NCBI GenBank assembly: GCA_002840755.1
Contig: PHBZ01000021.1
Span: 1 to 64,000, forward strand
DNA from: Chloroflexi bacterium HGW-Chloroflexi-10
Lineage (GTDB): Bacteria; Chloroflexota; Anaerolineae; Anaerolineales; Anaerolineaceae
Reading direction: 5' to 3'
Length of the DNA: 64,000 nucleotides
The notes under the pieces are model-generated. The model saw only the letters and a program-made list of their open reading frames with translations. It was not told the DNA's origin and did not search any database. Below, piece by piece: positions 54,697 to 63,078 of the stretch; the first letter of the stretch is position 1; the number at the start of each line of letters is the position of its first letter. Both the position numbers and the translations under genes were made by a program.

Positions 54697-55764
54697 TCAG
54701 GGTAAGACTACCGGGTTAACGATATCCAGTGTTGTAATGATGACCATCAATGCCAGCAGTGCAACAAATCCGACCATGTTAATCACGTTCTCGAGACGAG
54801 CAGGGACGCGTTTCCGTAAAATCAACTCAGGTAGAAGCAACAAAATGCGTCCACCATCCAAAGCCGGTAAAGGTAAAAGATTGGTTAAGCCCAAAGCAAT
54901 TGAAATACTGGCTATGAAAAAAAGAGTATTTAACCGGTTAACCGGTTCGGTTGATGTCGCATTCTCTTCATCCAACTCTCTCACTTGAGAATAAATGTTA
55001 TAAATTCCTACCGGACCAACTGGTCTTGCTTCAGCTGGACTGATACTGCCTTTAATTAATTCTCCGGGTAGCGATAACAACCGTATTGTATAGTATCCAG
55101 TGAAATCAAAAGCATACGGTATTGCTTCATTGACCTTAGCATCCCGATATGGATTTCCCAAAGAAATGCCCAATCGCCCTTTTCCTTCAGGTGGATTTTC
55201 GGCAGGTATGGCTGTAGTTTGATATTGAGTACCATCCGGTCTTTCTACTAATAAATCAACTTCCTGACCAAGATTGGCATTGATCAGATTAATTAACGTT
55301 TGAGTATCCTGAATAGGGGTATCGTTGACCTGCAAAATGGATTCATTTGCCTGTAAACCAGCTGCTTCTGCTGCAGATCCTGAATCGACACTGAAAATGG
55401 ATACTTTGGATGTGTCTGGTACACCGACCTGCATGAAAAATACAGTCAACACAGTTATTCCCAACATGAGATTGAACAGTGGCCCCCCGAACAATGTCAT
55501 AAATCTGGCCAAAATAGAGGAGTCACTGAAGCCACCAGAAACTTGAGGATCATTTTCTCCGCTCAAGCGTACAAACGCTCCAAAAGGAATCCAGTTGAGT
55601 GTGATCTCGGTTTCCCGAAACTGTCCCAGTTTTACCAGACGAGGTGGAAACCCAAATCCAAATTCTTCTACTTTAATTTTGAAAAGTTTCGCAAAAATAA
55701 AATGTCCAAACTCATGAACAAACAATAAAATCCCGAATACCAGGATAAATTCTAAAATAACCAT
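54697..55764 (-). CDS. rseP: Site-2 protease RseP/RasP (M50)
   Basis: A 355-residue intramembrane zinc protease. HEFGH (17-21) in TM1 gives two His and Glu; the third ligand is Asp in LLPLPALDGGRIL near 295. A PDZ domain lies at about 105-185 (SAAEAAGLQANESILQV). Four TM segments. It cleaves membrane anti-sigma factors or signal-peptide remnants. First gene of the operon with HEAT, gluzincin and acylphosphatase genes. Confidence 0.92.
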   Translation of the reverse strand: MVILEFILVFGILLFVHEFGHFIFAKLFKIKVEEFGFGFPPRLVKLGQFRETEITLNWIPFGAFVRLSGENDPQVSGGFSDSSILARFMTLFGGPLFNLMLGITVLTVFFMQVGVPDTSKVSIFSVDSGSAAEAAGLQANESILQVNDTPIQDTQTLINLINANLGQEVDLLVERPDGTQYQTTAIPAENPPEGKGRLGISLGNPYRDAKVNEAIPYAFDFTGYYTIRLLSLPGELIKGSISPAEARPVGPVGIYNIYSQVRELDEENATSTEPVNRLNTLFFIASISIALGLTNLLPLPALDGGRILLLLPELILRKRVPARLENVINMVGFVALLALMVIITTLDIVNPVVLP

Positions 55765-55803
55765 TATTTCACCTGCTTTAACTTTAATAGTTTAATCATC
55801 CCA

Positions 55804-55831
55804 ATTATAATTCTTTTTCATTGGGGTACAA
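55804..55831 (-). promoter_or_regulatory. Candidate promoter of the rseP operon
   Basis: On the minus strand TTGTAC (55831-55826), a 16-bp spacer and a perfect TATAAT (55809-55804), about 40 bp before the rseP ATG. Confidence 0.45.
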
Positions 55832-55870
55832 TTTTTACGGTCAATGTCTGCAAACGATTTGATAGTGTGT

Positions 55871-56851
55871 TTATTCTTCAACCAGATAAGCCCCACCACC
55901 TACCGGAGAAACCATAACCTGGAGTACACCTGTAATCTGGTTCACCAGGTTGACAACATCATTTGCATATTCGCTTTGACAAATGATATGCACGTTTGGT
56001 CCGGCATCCAGTGTATAACAGGCAGGTATACCTTGTTGCCTCCATTCCGGAACAGCCTTCATAATTGAAATCGTTGCCGGTTCCCAATAGAATAGAGAAG
56101 GGTTAGACGTCATCATGACACTATGCATAAGGTTGGAGTCTAATTCAACAATTTCTGCCAGTTCGTTAAAATCGCGTTGTAAAATTGCGTTTTTTCCAAT
56201 CCCTAAACGGCGAGGCGCATCGGCTACTCGTACGCGTTGAAGGGGGCTGCTGTTTGCGAGGGCATGACCGGCCGTAGAACCGACGGACTTGTGATTTTTG
56301 GCGACAATAGCAATTACATCTACAAGATCCCAATGATTGACAGAAGCAAAGCTGTACGAAAAAGATTCTTGATCGTCTCTTCCCGGTAACCATTCAACAA
56401 ATCCTTGGGGAATGGAACGACATGCAGAACCTGATCCGCGCCGAGCTAACCGTGACAGGTCTTTTTCTGTAAGAAATAAACCGAGAGCTTTAATGGACGC
56501 CAAACTTAATGAAGCAAAAGCAGCCGCGGATGATGCTATTCCTGCACCCATCGGAAAATTATTTTCACTTATCACCTGTGCATAATAGGGTGTGGAAGTC
56601 CATTCACGCACTATTTTTAAAAAATTGGATATCCGTTTTAAACCGGAATTTAATGTTTGGATACCATTTATTTCCAGACTGTCAATCTCTAATGATGGGT
56701 TAAAAATAACCGTTGTTTTGGTATATAAACTGCCCAGATTAAAAGATATGGATCCATTTTCAGGTATTCGCATTTCATGATCACGATTACCCCAGTATTT
56801 TATTAATGCAATATTGGGATGGGCGATAGCGGTGGCTTGATATTTTTCCAT
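55871..56851 (-). CDS. Mevalonate-pathway GHMP decarboxylase (diphosphomevalonate or phosphomevalonate decarboxylase)
   Basis: A 326-residue GHMP-family enzyme. IALIKYWGNRD near 15, the ATP loop PMGAGIASSAAAFASL near 95-110, KSVGSTAGHALANSSP and YTLDAGPNVH with the catalytic Asp near 280 all match the MDD family. It makes isopentenyl (di)phosphate by ATP-driven decarboxylation. In Roseiflexus, also Chloroflexota, the homologue uses the monophosphate, so the substrate here is open. I start at the ATG of MEKYQATAIAHPN; a GTG nine codons upstream is possible. No other mevalonate gene is in the window. Confidence 0.88.
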   Translation of the reverse strand: MEKYQATAIAHPNIALIKYWGNRDHEMRIPENGSISFNLGSLYTKTTVIFNPSLEIDSLEINGIQTLNSGLKRISNFLKIVREWTSTPYYAQVISENNFPMGAGIASSAAAFASLSLASIKALGLFLTEKDLSRLARRGSGSACRSIPQGFVEWLPGRDDQESFSYSFASVNHWDLVDVIAIVAKNHKSVGSTAGHALANSSPLQRVRVADAPRRLGIGKNAILQRDFNELAEIVELDSNLMHSVMMTSNPSLFYWEPATISIMKAVPEWRQQGIPACYTLDAGPNVHIICQSEYANDVVNLVNQITGVLQVMVSPVGGGAYLVEE

Positions 56852-56984
56852 ATTTAATTCCAATCGTTTTGTTCCCACAAACTTCTAAGTTGCTTTTGAA
56901 AACCAATTTTACTGCAAGATGGAAAAAGCATGGAATTAAGAAGGATTATGGCTACTTTTCTGTTATTTGCAGATGGATATTTTC

Positions 56985-58133
56985 TTAAGAAGTTATTTTG
57001 CTGTAATATGCTTTCACTGGTATTCCACCATTGGAAAATTGTATGCCTGGTTGAAGGGTCAAACGAGTTTGATGAGCCAGTTCCGCATCATTGGTTAAGA
57101 ATAAAATCTCCCAGCCGAAAAATTTTTTACGAAGAACATTACCCAGTTGCGCGTATAAATTGCGCAGGTCTGTACCGCTACTGACTCGGCCTCCATACGG
57201 TGGGTTGGTGATAATCCATCCATTTGGTTGTGGAGGTTCGATGGCGGAGACTGCTTGTTGCTTCCATTCGATCCATTCGGATGAACCGGCTCTGTGAGCG
57301 TTATTGGCCGAGATTTGGATCGCGCCAGCATCACGGTCGGATGCCTGAATGAAAGCGCCTGGCCCAGATTTACTCAGTTCTTTTGCCTGGATGCGGAGTT
57401 GACTTAAAAGCGACTTATTAAAATTATCCCAATTCTCAAAGGCGAAGGAACGTTGGTAAGCCGGAGGAATTTGCCGAGCCATTAGTGAAGCTTCAATCGG
57501 AATAGTGCCAGAGCCACAAAATGGGTCGATCAATGGTTGTTCATGAGTCCAACCACTGCTGAGGAGTAAAGCCGCGGCCAGATTTTCCCGCAGGGGAGCA
57601 ATGTTAATCTCCTGGCGATACCCACGTTGATACAAAGGCAAACCTGAAGAATCCAAGCTGACGGTGACACGATCATTCACGAGCCGAACCACAATCAGCT
57701 GAACATTTGTTGGCTGATTTTCATCAACAGTTGTTTTGATTAACTTAACTCGAGCGCCGATTCTTGTTTCAATAGATTGGTGAATACGTTGGCTGACGGC
57801 ATCACTATGGTATAACTTCGATTTTTTACAGGTCGTTCGAATTTGAATGGAAGACTTTCTATCCAAAAAATTCTCCCATGGAATTTTATTTGCTTTTTTC
57901 TCGAGCTCCGCAAAATGGTTGGCATAAAAACTATCCAGACGCATTAAAATGCGGTTTGGAGTACGCAGCCAGAGATTGAGTTTATAGAGTAGCTCGAGAT
58001 CTCCTTCCAGTTCGAGAGCTTCATCGCCTGGTCCGTGATCCAAGTTGATTTGAGAAGTAGGAAGAAATAATTTCAGTTCCTTGAAGGTTTGATCCTCTAT
58101 ACCAGGCGGTACAACCAGAAAAAATTTAGACAT
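56985..58133 (-). CDS. THUMP-domain class I rRNA methyltransferase (RlmL/YpsC-like)
   Basis: A 382-residue RNA methyltransferase. N-terminal THUMP/ferredoxin-like region (1-160, GIEDQTFKELKLFLP), then a SAM domain with DPFCGSGTIPIEAS near 203 and the N6-methyladenine/guanine motif NPPYGG near 311. It corresponds to the RlmL half of RlmKL or to B. subtilis YpsC, which modify 23S rRNA. The ATG is 1 bp after the stop of the YgiQ-type gene; an upstream in-frame extension inside that gene is rejected. The 133-bp gap 56852-56984 holds nothing recognisable. Confidence 0.88.
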   Translation of the reverse strand: MSKFFLVVPPGIEDQTFKELKLFLPTSQINLDHGPGDEALELEGDLELLYKLNLWLRTPNRILMRLDSFYANHFAELEKKANKIPWENFLDRKSSIQIRTTCKKSKLYHSDAVSQRIHQSIETRIGARVKLIKTTVDENQPTNVQLIVVRLVNDRVTVSLDSSGLPLYQRGYRQEINIAPLRENLAAALLLSSGWTHEQPLIDPFCGSGTIPIEASLMARQIPPAYQRSFAFENWDNFNKSLLSQLRIQAKELSKSGPGAFIQASDRDAGAIQISANNAHRAGSSEWIEWKQQAVSAIEPPQPNGWIITNPPYGGRVSSGTDLRNLYAQLGNVLRKKFFGWEILFLTNDAELAHQTRLTLQPGIQFSNGGIPVKAYYSKITS

Positions 58134-58134
58134 T

Positions 58135-59832
58135 TCAGGACCTTTCCGGTTTTGAGACAAGGATTTCTTTTTGACGTGTTTTGCGTTGAAGATTTTTTTC
58201 AACGAAGATTGGTTCACGGGTGAATGGGTTCATTTCCGTATAATACATAACACTGGCATATGTTGAAGGTGTAGGCGTGAAAATTTGCACCTGTTCCGGA
58301 TGGACATGTAATTCCTTGCTGGCAAAATCGCGGGCTTTCAGCATATCATCTTCGGAACATCCAGGATGCGCGGCAATAAAATAATAGGTCAGAAATTGAT
58401 TTTTACCCATTTGTTTGTTCAGTTGATCAAATTTCAATTTGAATGCTTTCAAAGAATCGCTGCCAGGTTTGCCCATCATGTTTAATACCCGAGGAGTTAC
58501 ATGTTCAGGAGCTATTTTCATTTGTCCGGAGATATGATTTTCAACAATCTCGCTTAAATATTTGTTTCCATAACGGCGATCATTCAAAATTAAATCATAA
58601 CGAATGCCTGAGGCAACAAATACTTTTTTTATGCCAGGCAAATTCCTAATAGATTCTAATAATTCAATTTGGGGTTGGTGTGTTGGACGTAAAGCAGTAC
58701 AAATGACCGGAAACAAACAGCGACGGTCCTGGCAAGAACCACGGTTGATTTTTTTATTGCATTCATATCCATACATATTGGCAGTCGGCCCACCCAGGTC
58801 GGCAATGTTTCCTTTAAAGCCTGGAGTTTTTGTCAGTAATTCTGCTTCGCTTAAGATGGATTTTTTGCTTCGCCAGCGAACAGTACGGCCTTCGTGAACA
58901 GCAATTGCACAAAAATTGCATTCACCATAACATCCCCGATGGGTATTAATTGAAAACCGAATCGTTTCCAACGCGCGTACTGGTCCAGAAGCCGCATAAT
59001 AAGGGTGTAAATTACGCTCATATGGCAAATCATAGACAGAGTCAAGCTCTGACTGATTTAGATAAAAAGCTGGCGGATTTTGGATAAGGTAACGATCACC
59101 ATGCTTTTGATTGAGACCCTTGGCTGTGAGCGGGTCATTATTGCGGTAGAAACTGTGAAAGGAATCAATAAAGGCATTCTTATCAGAAAGAACTTCTTCA
59201 TATGCCGGTAATGTAATGTAATCTTCTACAGCATCTTTTGCAATGTAACATAACCCTCGAATTGTTTTGACAGGTTCATGGTTTGCCAGAGCAGTAGCCA
59301 ACTGCACTATACTTCGTTCAGCCATACCATATATGAGAAAATCTGCTTTTGAGTCGAACAAAACTGATCGGCGTATCTTGTCACTCCAAAAGTCATAATG
59401 TGCAAGACGTCTTAAACTAGCTTCCAAACCACCCAAAACAATTGGAACGGTGTTCTTGATGTTATGTTTAATTAAATTGGTATAAGCAATCGTTGCCCGA
59501 TCTGGCCGGCGATTGTTTTCACCTCCGGGCGTGTAATCATCCTGTTTTCTTTTTTTAAGTGAAGCTGTGTAATTTGCCACCATCGAATCAATACTGCCAG
59601 CAGTGATTCCCCAAAACAATTCTGGTTCACCAAGCCGCAGGATGTCTTCAGGTTTCTCCAGACTGGGTTGAGCAATGATTCCAACACGGAATCCAGCGTT
59701 GACGAGGACATGTCCAATCACCGAAGTACCGATATAAGGGCTATCAATATAACTGTCCCCGGAAACCAGAATAATATCCAGTTTTGTCCAGGACAGTTTT
59801 TTCATTTCTTGGGAAGTAGTAGGTAGAAACAT
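58135..59832 (-). CDS. YgiQ-family radical SAM protein
   Basis: A 565-residue protein. N-terminal conserved region with DIILVSGDSYIDSPYIGTSV, then the radical-SAM cluster motif C-x3-C-x2-C in HRGCYGECNFCAI near residues 300-310, and KIAPEHVTPRVL further on. Shorter than E. coli YgiQ by a C-terminal portion but complete for the family core (UPF0313). Function of the family is not established. Between pfkA-like and THUMP genes on the same strand. Confidence 0.9.
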   Translation of the reverse strand: MFLPTTSQEMKKLSWTKLDIILVSGDSYIDSPYIGTSVIGHVLVNAGFRVGIIAQPSLEKPEDILRLGEPELFWGITAGSIDSMVANYTASLKKRKQDDYTPGGENNRRPDRATIAYTNLIKHNIKNTVPIVLGGLEASLRRLAHYDFWSDKIRRSVLFDSKADFLIYGMAERSIVQLATALANHEPVKTIRGLCYIAKDAVEDYITLPAYEEVLSDKNAFIDSFHSFYRNNDPLTAKGLNQKHGDRYLIQNPPAFYLNQSELDSVYDLPYERNLHPYYAASGPVRALETIRFSINTHRGCYGECNFCAIAVHEGRTVRWRSKKSILSEAELLTKTPGFKGNIADLGGPTANMYGYECNKKINRGSCQDRRCLFPVICTALRPTHQPQIELLESIRNLPGIKKVFVASGIRYDLILNDRRYGNKYLSEIVENHISGQMKIAPEHVTPRVLNMMGKPGSDSLKAFKLKFDQLNKQMGKNQFLTYYFIAAHPGCSEDDMLKARDFASKELHVHPEQVQIFTPTPSTYASVMYYTEMNPFTREPIFVEKNLQRKTRQKEILVSKPERS

Positions 59833-59844
59833 TCTATTCCGTTC

Positions 59845-60960
59845 TTATTGATCTCCGAAGCAAGTGCCTACTTTTCTGGCACTATCAATCCAGATGTGAT
59901 CTGATGGAACCGGTTTGTGTTTGCCGGCTATTTCTTTCAGGGACACTGGGCGGATTGAAGTGCCGTGAATACCCAGCATCACGCCGAATTGTCCCTGATG
60001 GATAAAATTGATGCAGGCCGAACCTAACTGTGTTGCACGTAAACGATCTGCAGCCGAGGGTACACCTCCCCGCAGCAGATAACCCAGAATAGTGACACGG
60101 GTGTCTAGCCCGGTATTGTGATTAAGCAAATGAGAGAGAAGGTTGGTATTATCGGAATACTGTTTTTCTATTAATTGTAAGCGTGAGGCAACTTCGTCCC
60201 GATCTTTTCCTTTTCTGAGTCGTTGATTAATTTCCTTATTGCGACGGAAGAAATCCACGTTTTCCTGGGTTAACGCGCCTTCGGATACAGCAATAATGCT
60301 GAAACGTTTCCCGGCACGGTTGCGATCGATAATTGCCTGAGATACTTTTTGAGTGTCGTAAGGAATCTCAGGAATAAGGATTACATCTGCACCACCGGCG
60401 ATACCTGCCCCAAGTGTTAACCATCCGGCATGACGGCCAAGAATTTCAACAATAATGATTCGGTGATGACTGTGGGCTGTGCTGTGCAACCTGTCTATCG
60501 CTTCGGCAGATACCGCTAATGCCGTATCAAACCCAACACAAAAGTCGGTGCCTTGTAAATCGTTATCAATTGACTTGGGTAAGGTGATGACATTTAATCC
60601 AGCTTCTGCGAGTTTTAAAGCGCCCAGCTGCATTTCGACACCCCCCATACACACCAGAGCGTCTAAAGCCTGTTTTTTATAGGTCTCGACAGCTTTTTCG
60701 ACAAGGTTTTCATTACTGGGCATATCATGAGGCATGTCATGACTTGTACCAAGGATTGTTCCTCCCAGTGTAAGGATTCCGGATAATTCAGAACCTTTGA
60801 AAGTTATACAATTATTTTCAACTAATCCTTTAAAGCCATCGGTAAAGCCTATAATCTCCATGCCATAGGCCCCCTGAGCCGTTTTACCAATGGCGCGAAT
60901 TGCAGCGTTCAATCCGGGAACATCATTACCCGCTGTTAATAATCCAATCCGTCCAGCCAT
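59845..60960 (-). CDS. Divergent 6-phosphofructokinase-family protein
   Basis: A 371-residue PfkA-fold protein. Well kept are GLNAAIRA, GGTILGTS, the catalytic PKSIDND (128-134; Lys as in PPi-type enzymes), GFDTALAVSAEAIDR and EILGRHAGW. Altered are the N-terminal GGD, here GND (11-13), and the nucleotide/Mg motif GGDGS (ATP) or GGDDS (PPi), here GGVEM (106-110). The phosphate-binding Arg after GTS is His. Fructose-6-phosphate phosphorylation is the family role, but donor and activity are uncertain. ATG follows AAAGGAG. Confidence 0.8.
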   Translation of the reverse strand: MAGRIGLLTAGNDVPGLNAAIRAIGKTAQGAYGMEIIGFTDGFKGLVENNCITFKGSELSGILTLGGTILGTSHDMPHDMPSNENLVEKAVETYKKQALDALVCMGGVEMQLGALKLAEAGLNVITLPKSIDNDLQGTDFCVGFDTALAVSAEAIDRLHSTAHSHHRIIIVEILGRHAGWLTLGAGIAGGADVILIPEIPYDTQKVSQAIIDRNRAGKRFSIIAVSEGALTQENVDFFRRNKEINQRLRKGKDRDEVASRLQLIEKQYSDNTNLLSHLLNHNTGLDTRVTILGYLLRGGVPSAADRLRATQLGSACINFIHQGQFGVMLGIHGTSIRPVSLKEIAGKHKPVPSDHIWIDSARKVGTCFGDQ

Positions 60961-61076
60961 ATAAACTCCTTTTACTTATTTACCTCATTTTATTTTATCG
61001 CATTGTTGACGGCTTTCGAGTATGAATATCATTAATTTTTTGCAGGCAATGATGGTGGATTCTTTGATCATGGAAA

Positions 61077-61085
61077 TGCTATAAT
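61077..61085 (+). promoter_or_regulatory. Extended -10 promoter of the cytidylate-kinase/hpt operon
   Basis: TGCTATAAT is a perfect extended -10 element (TGn-TATAAT). The predicted start, near 61092, lies after an in-frame ATG at 61084 and before the chosen ATG at 61114. Confidence 0.6.
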
Positions 61086-61113
61086 GAAATTTAGTTATTC
61101 TAAGGAGGTTTTG

Positions 61114-61674
61114 ATGATTTCTGTCGTCACAATTTCGCGACAATTAGGCAGTGGCGGAAGTGAATTGGCCAAAAAAATTGCCGAACTATGCGATTTTCAT
61201 TTGATTTGGCGAGAAGTTATCAATCAAGCAGCAATAAAAATTGGTGCACCGGAAGTTGCCCTGGCGATGATTGATGAGTTGGGGTTATTTGGTTTATTTC
61301 CTGACGAGGCAACCTGTTCCGCGTATTGTACTGCTGTGCAACAGGTAATGTTTAAGTATGCAGAAAGCGGGAATGTAGTTATTGTTGGACGTGCCAGTCA
61401 GATGATATTGAAAGACTATCCCAATACATTACACATTCGAGTTATCGCTGACCTGAATACGCGGATACAAACACTCAGTAAAACAAAAAAAATTACCCAG
61501 CAAGCTGCCAGAAGTCAAATAATAAAGAGTGACTCGAGCAGGCAAAAGTACTTAAAGGATTTTTATCAGGTCGATTTAAATGATCCGGCGCTGTATGATA
61601 TAACCCTTAATTCTGGTCGAATATCCATTGACCAGGCATCTGCCTGGATCAGTTCCTTGATTAAAACGTTTTAA
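61114..61674 (+). CDS. Cytidylate-kinase-like protein
   Basis: A 186-residue P-loop kinase-like protein of the PF13189 family: VTISRQLGSGGSELAKKIAE replaces a classic GxxGxGK loop, VVIVGRASQMIL and LHIRVIADLNTRIQ follow. Members are annotated cytidylate kinase-like, but specificity is not established. ATG lies 5 nt after AAGGAGG; the ten-codon upstream extension precedes the predicted transcription start. First of three closely spaced genes. Confidence 0.82.
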   Translation: MISVVTISRQLGSGGSELAKKIAELCDFHLIWREVINQAAIKIGAPEVALAMIDELGLFGLFPDEATCSAYCTAVQQVMFKYAESGNVVIVGRASQMILKDYPNTLHIRVIADLNTRIQTLSKTKKITQQAARSQIIKSDSSRQKYLKDFYQVDLNDPALYDITLNSGRISIDQASAWISSLIKTF

Positions 61675-61694
61675 AAAACAATTTGGAGTCTTTC

Positions 61695-62078
61695 TTGGAA
61701 GAAGAAAAGCATCTATCGATACATTTTTCCCATCCTGCGGAAGCTATGTTTGCCCGAATTTTAGATTATTATGGAGTGGAATGGTATTACGAACCGCGTA
61801 CTTTTGATTTGGAATGGAACGAAAAAGGCAAAGTTAAACTTGCTTTTACTCCTGATTTTTATTTGCCGGATCAGGAATTGTTTATTGAATTAACCACATT
61901 GCGCCCACAGTTGGCTTCCATAAAAAACAAGAAAATTCGTTTAATGGCGGAACTTTACCCAAACATCAAGATTAAATTAATGAAACGCAGGGATATCCGC
62001 GACATGATGATTAAATATGGTTTATATGAGGACGCACAGGCAATCCGGGGAACCGAAGCACAAGGGAGTAATGGATGA
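61695..62078 (+). CDS. Small restriction-endonuclease-fold-like protein
   Basis: A 127-residue protein. HPAEAMFARILDYYGVEWYYEP, then FTPDFYLPDQELFIELTT, resembles the PD-(D/E)xK nuclease core (Asp...Glu-x-Lys), but the Lys position is Thr. The C-terminal half is basic (KLMKRRDIRDMMIKYG). I start at TTG 61695, six nt after GGAG; a TTG four codons earlier overlaps that site. It overlaps hpt by 4 bp (ATGA). A nucleic-acid role is a guess; the replaced Lys may mean no cutting activity. Confidence 0.6.
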   Translation: MEEEKHLSIHFSHPAEAMFARILDYYGVEWYYEPRTFDLEWNEKGKVKLAFTPDFYLPDQELFIELTTLRPQLASIKNKKIRLMAELYPNIKIKLMKRRDIRDMMIKYGLYEDAQAIRGTEAQGSNG

Positions 62079-62653
62079 ACGATACTGAGAATGGGGTTTT
62101 TCCAGAAATTCAAGAGGTGATTATCAGCCAGGATCAAATTTTAGAAAAAGTCCGGCAGATTGGTGGTCAGATTGCAACGGATTATCAGTATAAAAATCCG
62201 TTATTTATTGGAGTTCTGAAAGGTGTTTTGTTTTTTATGGCCGATTTGATGCGGTCGGTTCCATATTCTTGTGAGGTTGATTTTTTAGCGATCAGTAACT
62301 ACAACACAGATGCACGGAAAAAAGGGATGGTGCGTCTGGTTAAAGATTTGGATATTCCCATTAATGGTCGGGATGTAGTATTTGTAGAAGATGTGATTGA
62401 TACCGGATTAACGCTAAATTACATTTTAAAGAATCTGCGGGATCGTTCTCCAGCCAGTTTGGAAGTATGCGTGTTATTTAACAAACCAGCGCATCGCTTG
62501 ATTGAAATCCCGATTAAGTATAAGGGATTTGACCTGCCAGATCGTTTTGTGGTTGGCTATGGTCTTGATCATCACGAAAAATATAGAAACTTACCCTATG
62601 TCGGTCTTTTAAAAGGAGATGCTATCCATCTTCCCCACTTTTCGGGTGATTAA
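62075..62653 (+). CDS. hpt: Hypoxanthine phosphoribosyltransferase
   Basis: A 192-residue purine-salvage enzyme making IMP or GMP from base and PRPP. The PRPP motif is FVEDVIDTGLTL near 108-119, LFIGVLKGVLFFMADLMR forms the PPi loop, and KGFDLPDRFVVGYGLDHHEKYRNLPYVGLL is the conserved C-terminal signature. ATG overlaps the previous stop. Length fits the family (about 180). The plus-strand transcript faces the candidate RNA gene described next. Confidence 0.94.
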   Translation: MNDTENGVFPEIQEVIISQDQILEKVRQIGGQIATDYQYKNPLFIGVLKGVLFFMADLMRSVPYSCEVDFLAISNYNTDARKKGMVRLVKDLDIPINGRDVVFVEDVIDTGLTLNYILKNLRDRSPASLEVCVLFNKPAHRLIEIPIKYKGFDLPDRFVVGYGLDHHEKYRNLPYVGLLKGDAIHLPHFSGD

Positions 62654-62654
62654 A

Positions 62655-62874
62655 CGTAAACAGGGGCTCCAAGTAACCTTATTTTAGCTGATCCTTACCC
62701 TTTTCTAAGTTTTAGAGTTTCTTTCCAAATCTTGCGGAAAGTTATCGTTCGTTTAGAAAATATCTTCAAATCATTTGCTAAACTCTTTCCGAGAATTTCT
62801 CTCGTAGTTTTTACAAATTATTGATTTGATTTTTAAGGTAAAGGGGGCTAATTCAATTTCTCGGAGCTCCCTGC
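62655..62874 (-). ncRNA. Candidate structured RNA gene of unknown class, about 220 nt
   Basis: No gene fits in 62654-63078. On the minus strand, starting 7 nt after a near-consensus promoter, the sequence folds into a closed three-way junction. P1: 62863-62873 with 62661-62670, ten pairs and one bulge, sealing both ends. P2: GCTAA/TTAGC (62847-62851, 62684-62688) then GGTAAAGG/CCTTACC. Arm 1: TCAAATCA/TGATTTGA (62766-62773, 62822-62829), inside it AAACT/AGTTT and CGAGA/TCTCG with a 5-nt loop. Arm 2: TTTTCTAA/TTAGAAAA (62701-62708, 62753-62760), inside it CTTTCC/GGAAAG. P1 plus TTTACGTTT would end the transcript before hpt. It lacks the SRP, RNase P and tmRNA signatures I know; a divergent 6S RNA is the main alternative. 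Confidence 0.6.
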
Positions 62875-62880
62875 AAATTT

Positions 62881-62909
62881 ATTATAGGAGAATTGCAACC
62901 CCGAGTCAA
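62881..62909 (-). promoter_or_regulatory. Near-consensus sigma-70 promoter of the candidate RNA gene
   Basis: Minus strand: TTGACT (62909-62904), exactly 17 bp, TATAAT (62886-62881). Eleven of twelve positions match the consensus, the best promoter I found in the window. The start point expected 7 nt on is 62874, the first base before the P1 helix. Confidence 0.8.
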
Positions 62910-63078
62910 TGAGTATAAGAAAAATTTAAGATTTCTTAATGTATGAACAACTTAAAATAACCTTACTTATAGTAGGCGTGTTTATACAAAATTTTCATGT
63001 TCGTGATTAATTTTATTCAAAAACAGATATTGAATGATCTGACTTCGAAAGGCTATATTGAAAAGGTCAGTGTACGGG

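Noticed and set aside
62655..62874. T-box, riboswitch or long terminator for degV
   Set aside because: The structure is downstream of degV on the same strand and upstream of nothing in that direction; it has its own promoter, so a free RNA fits better.
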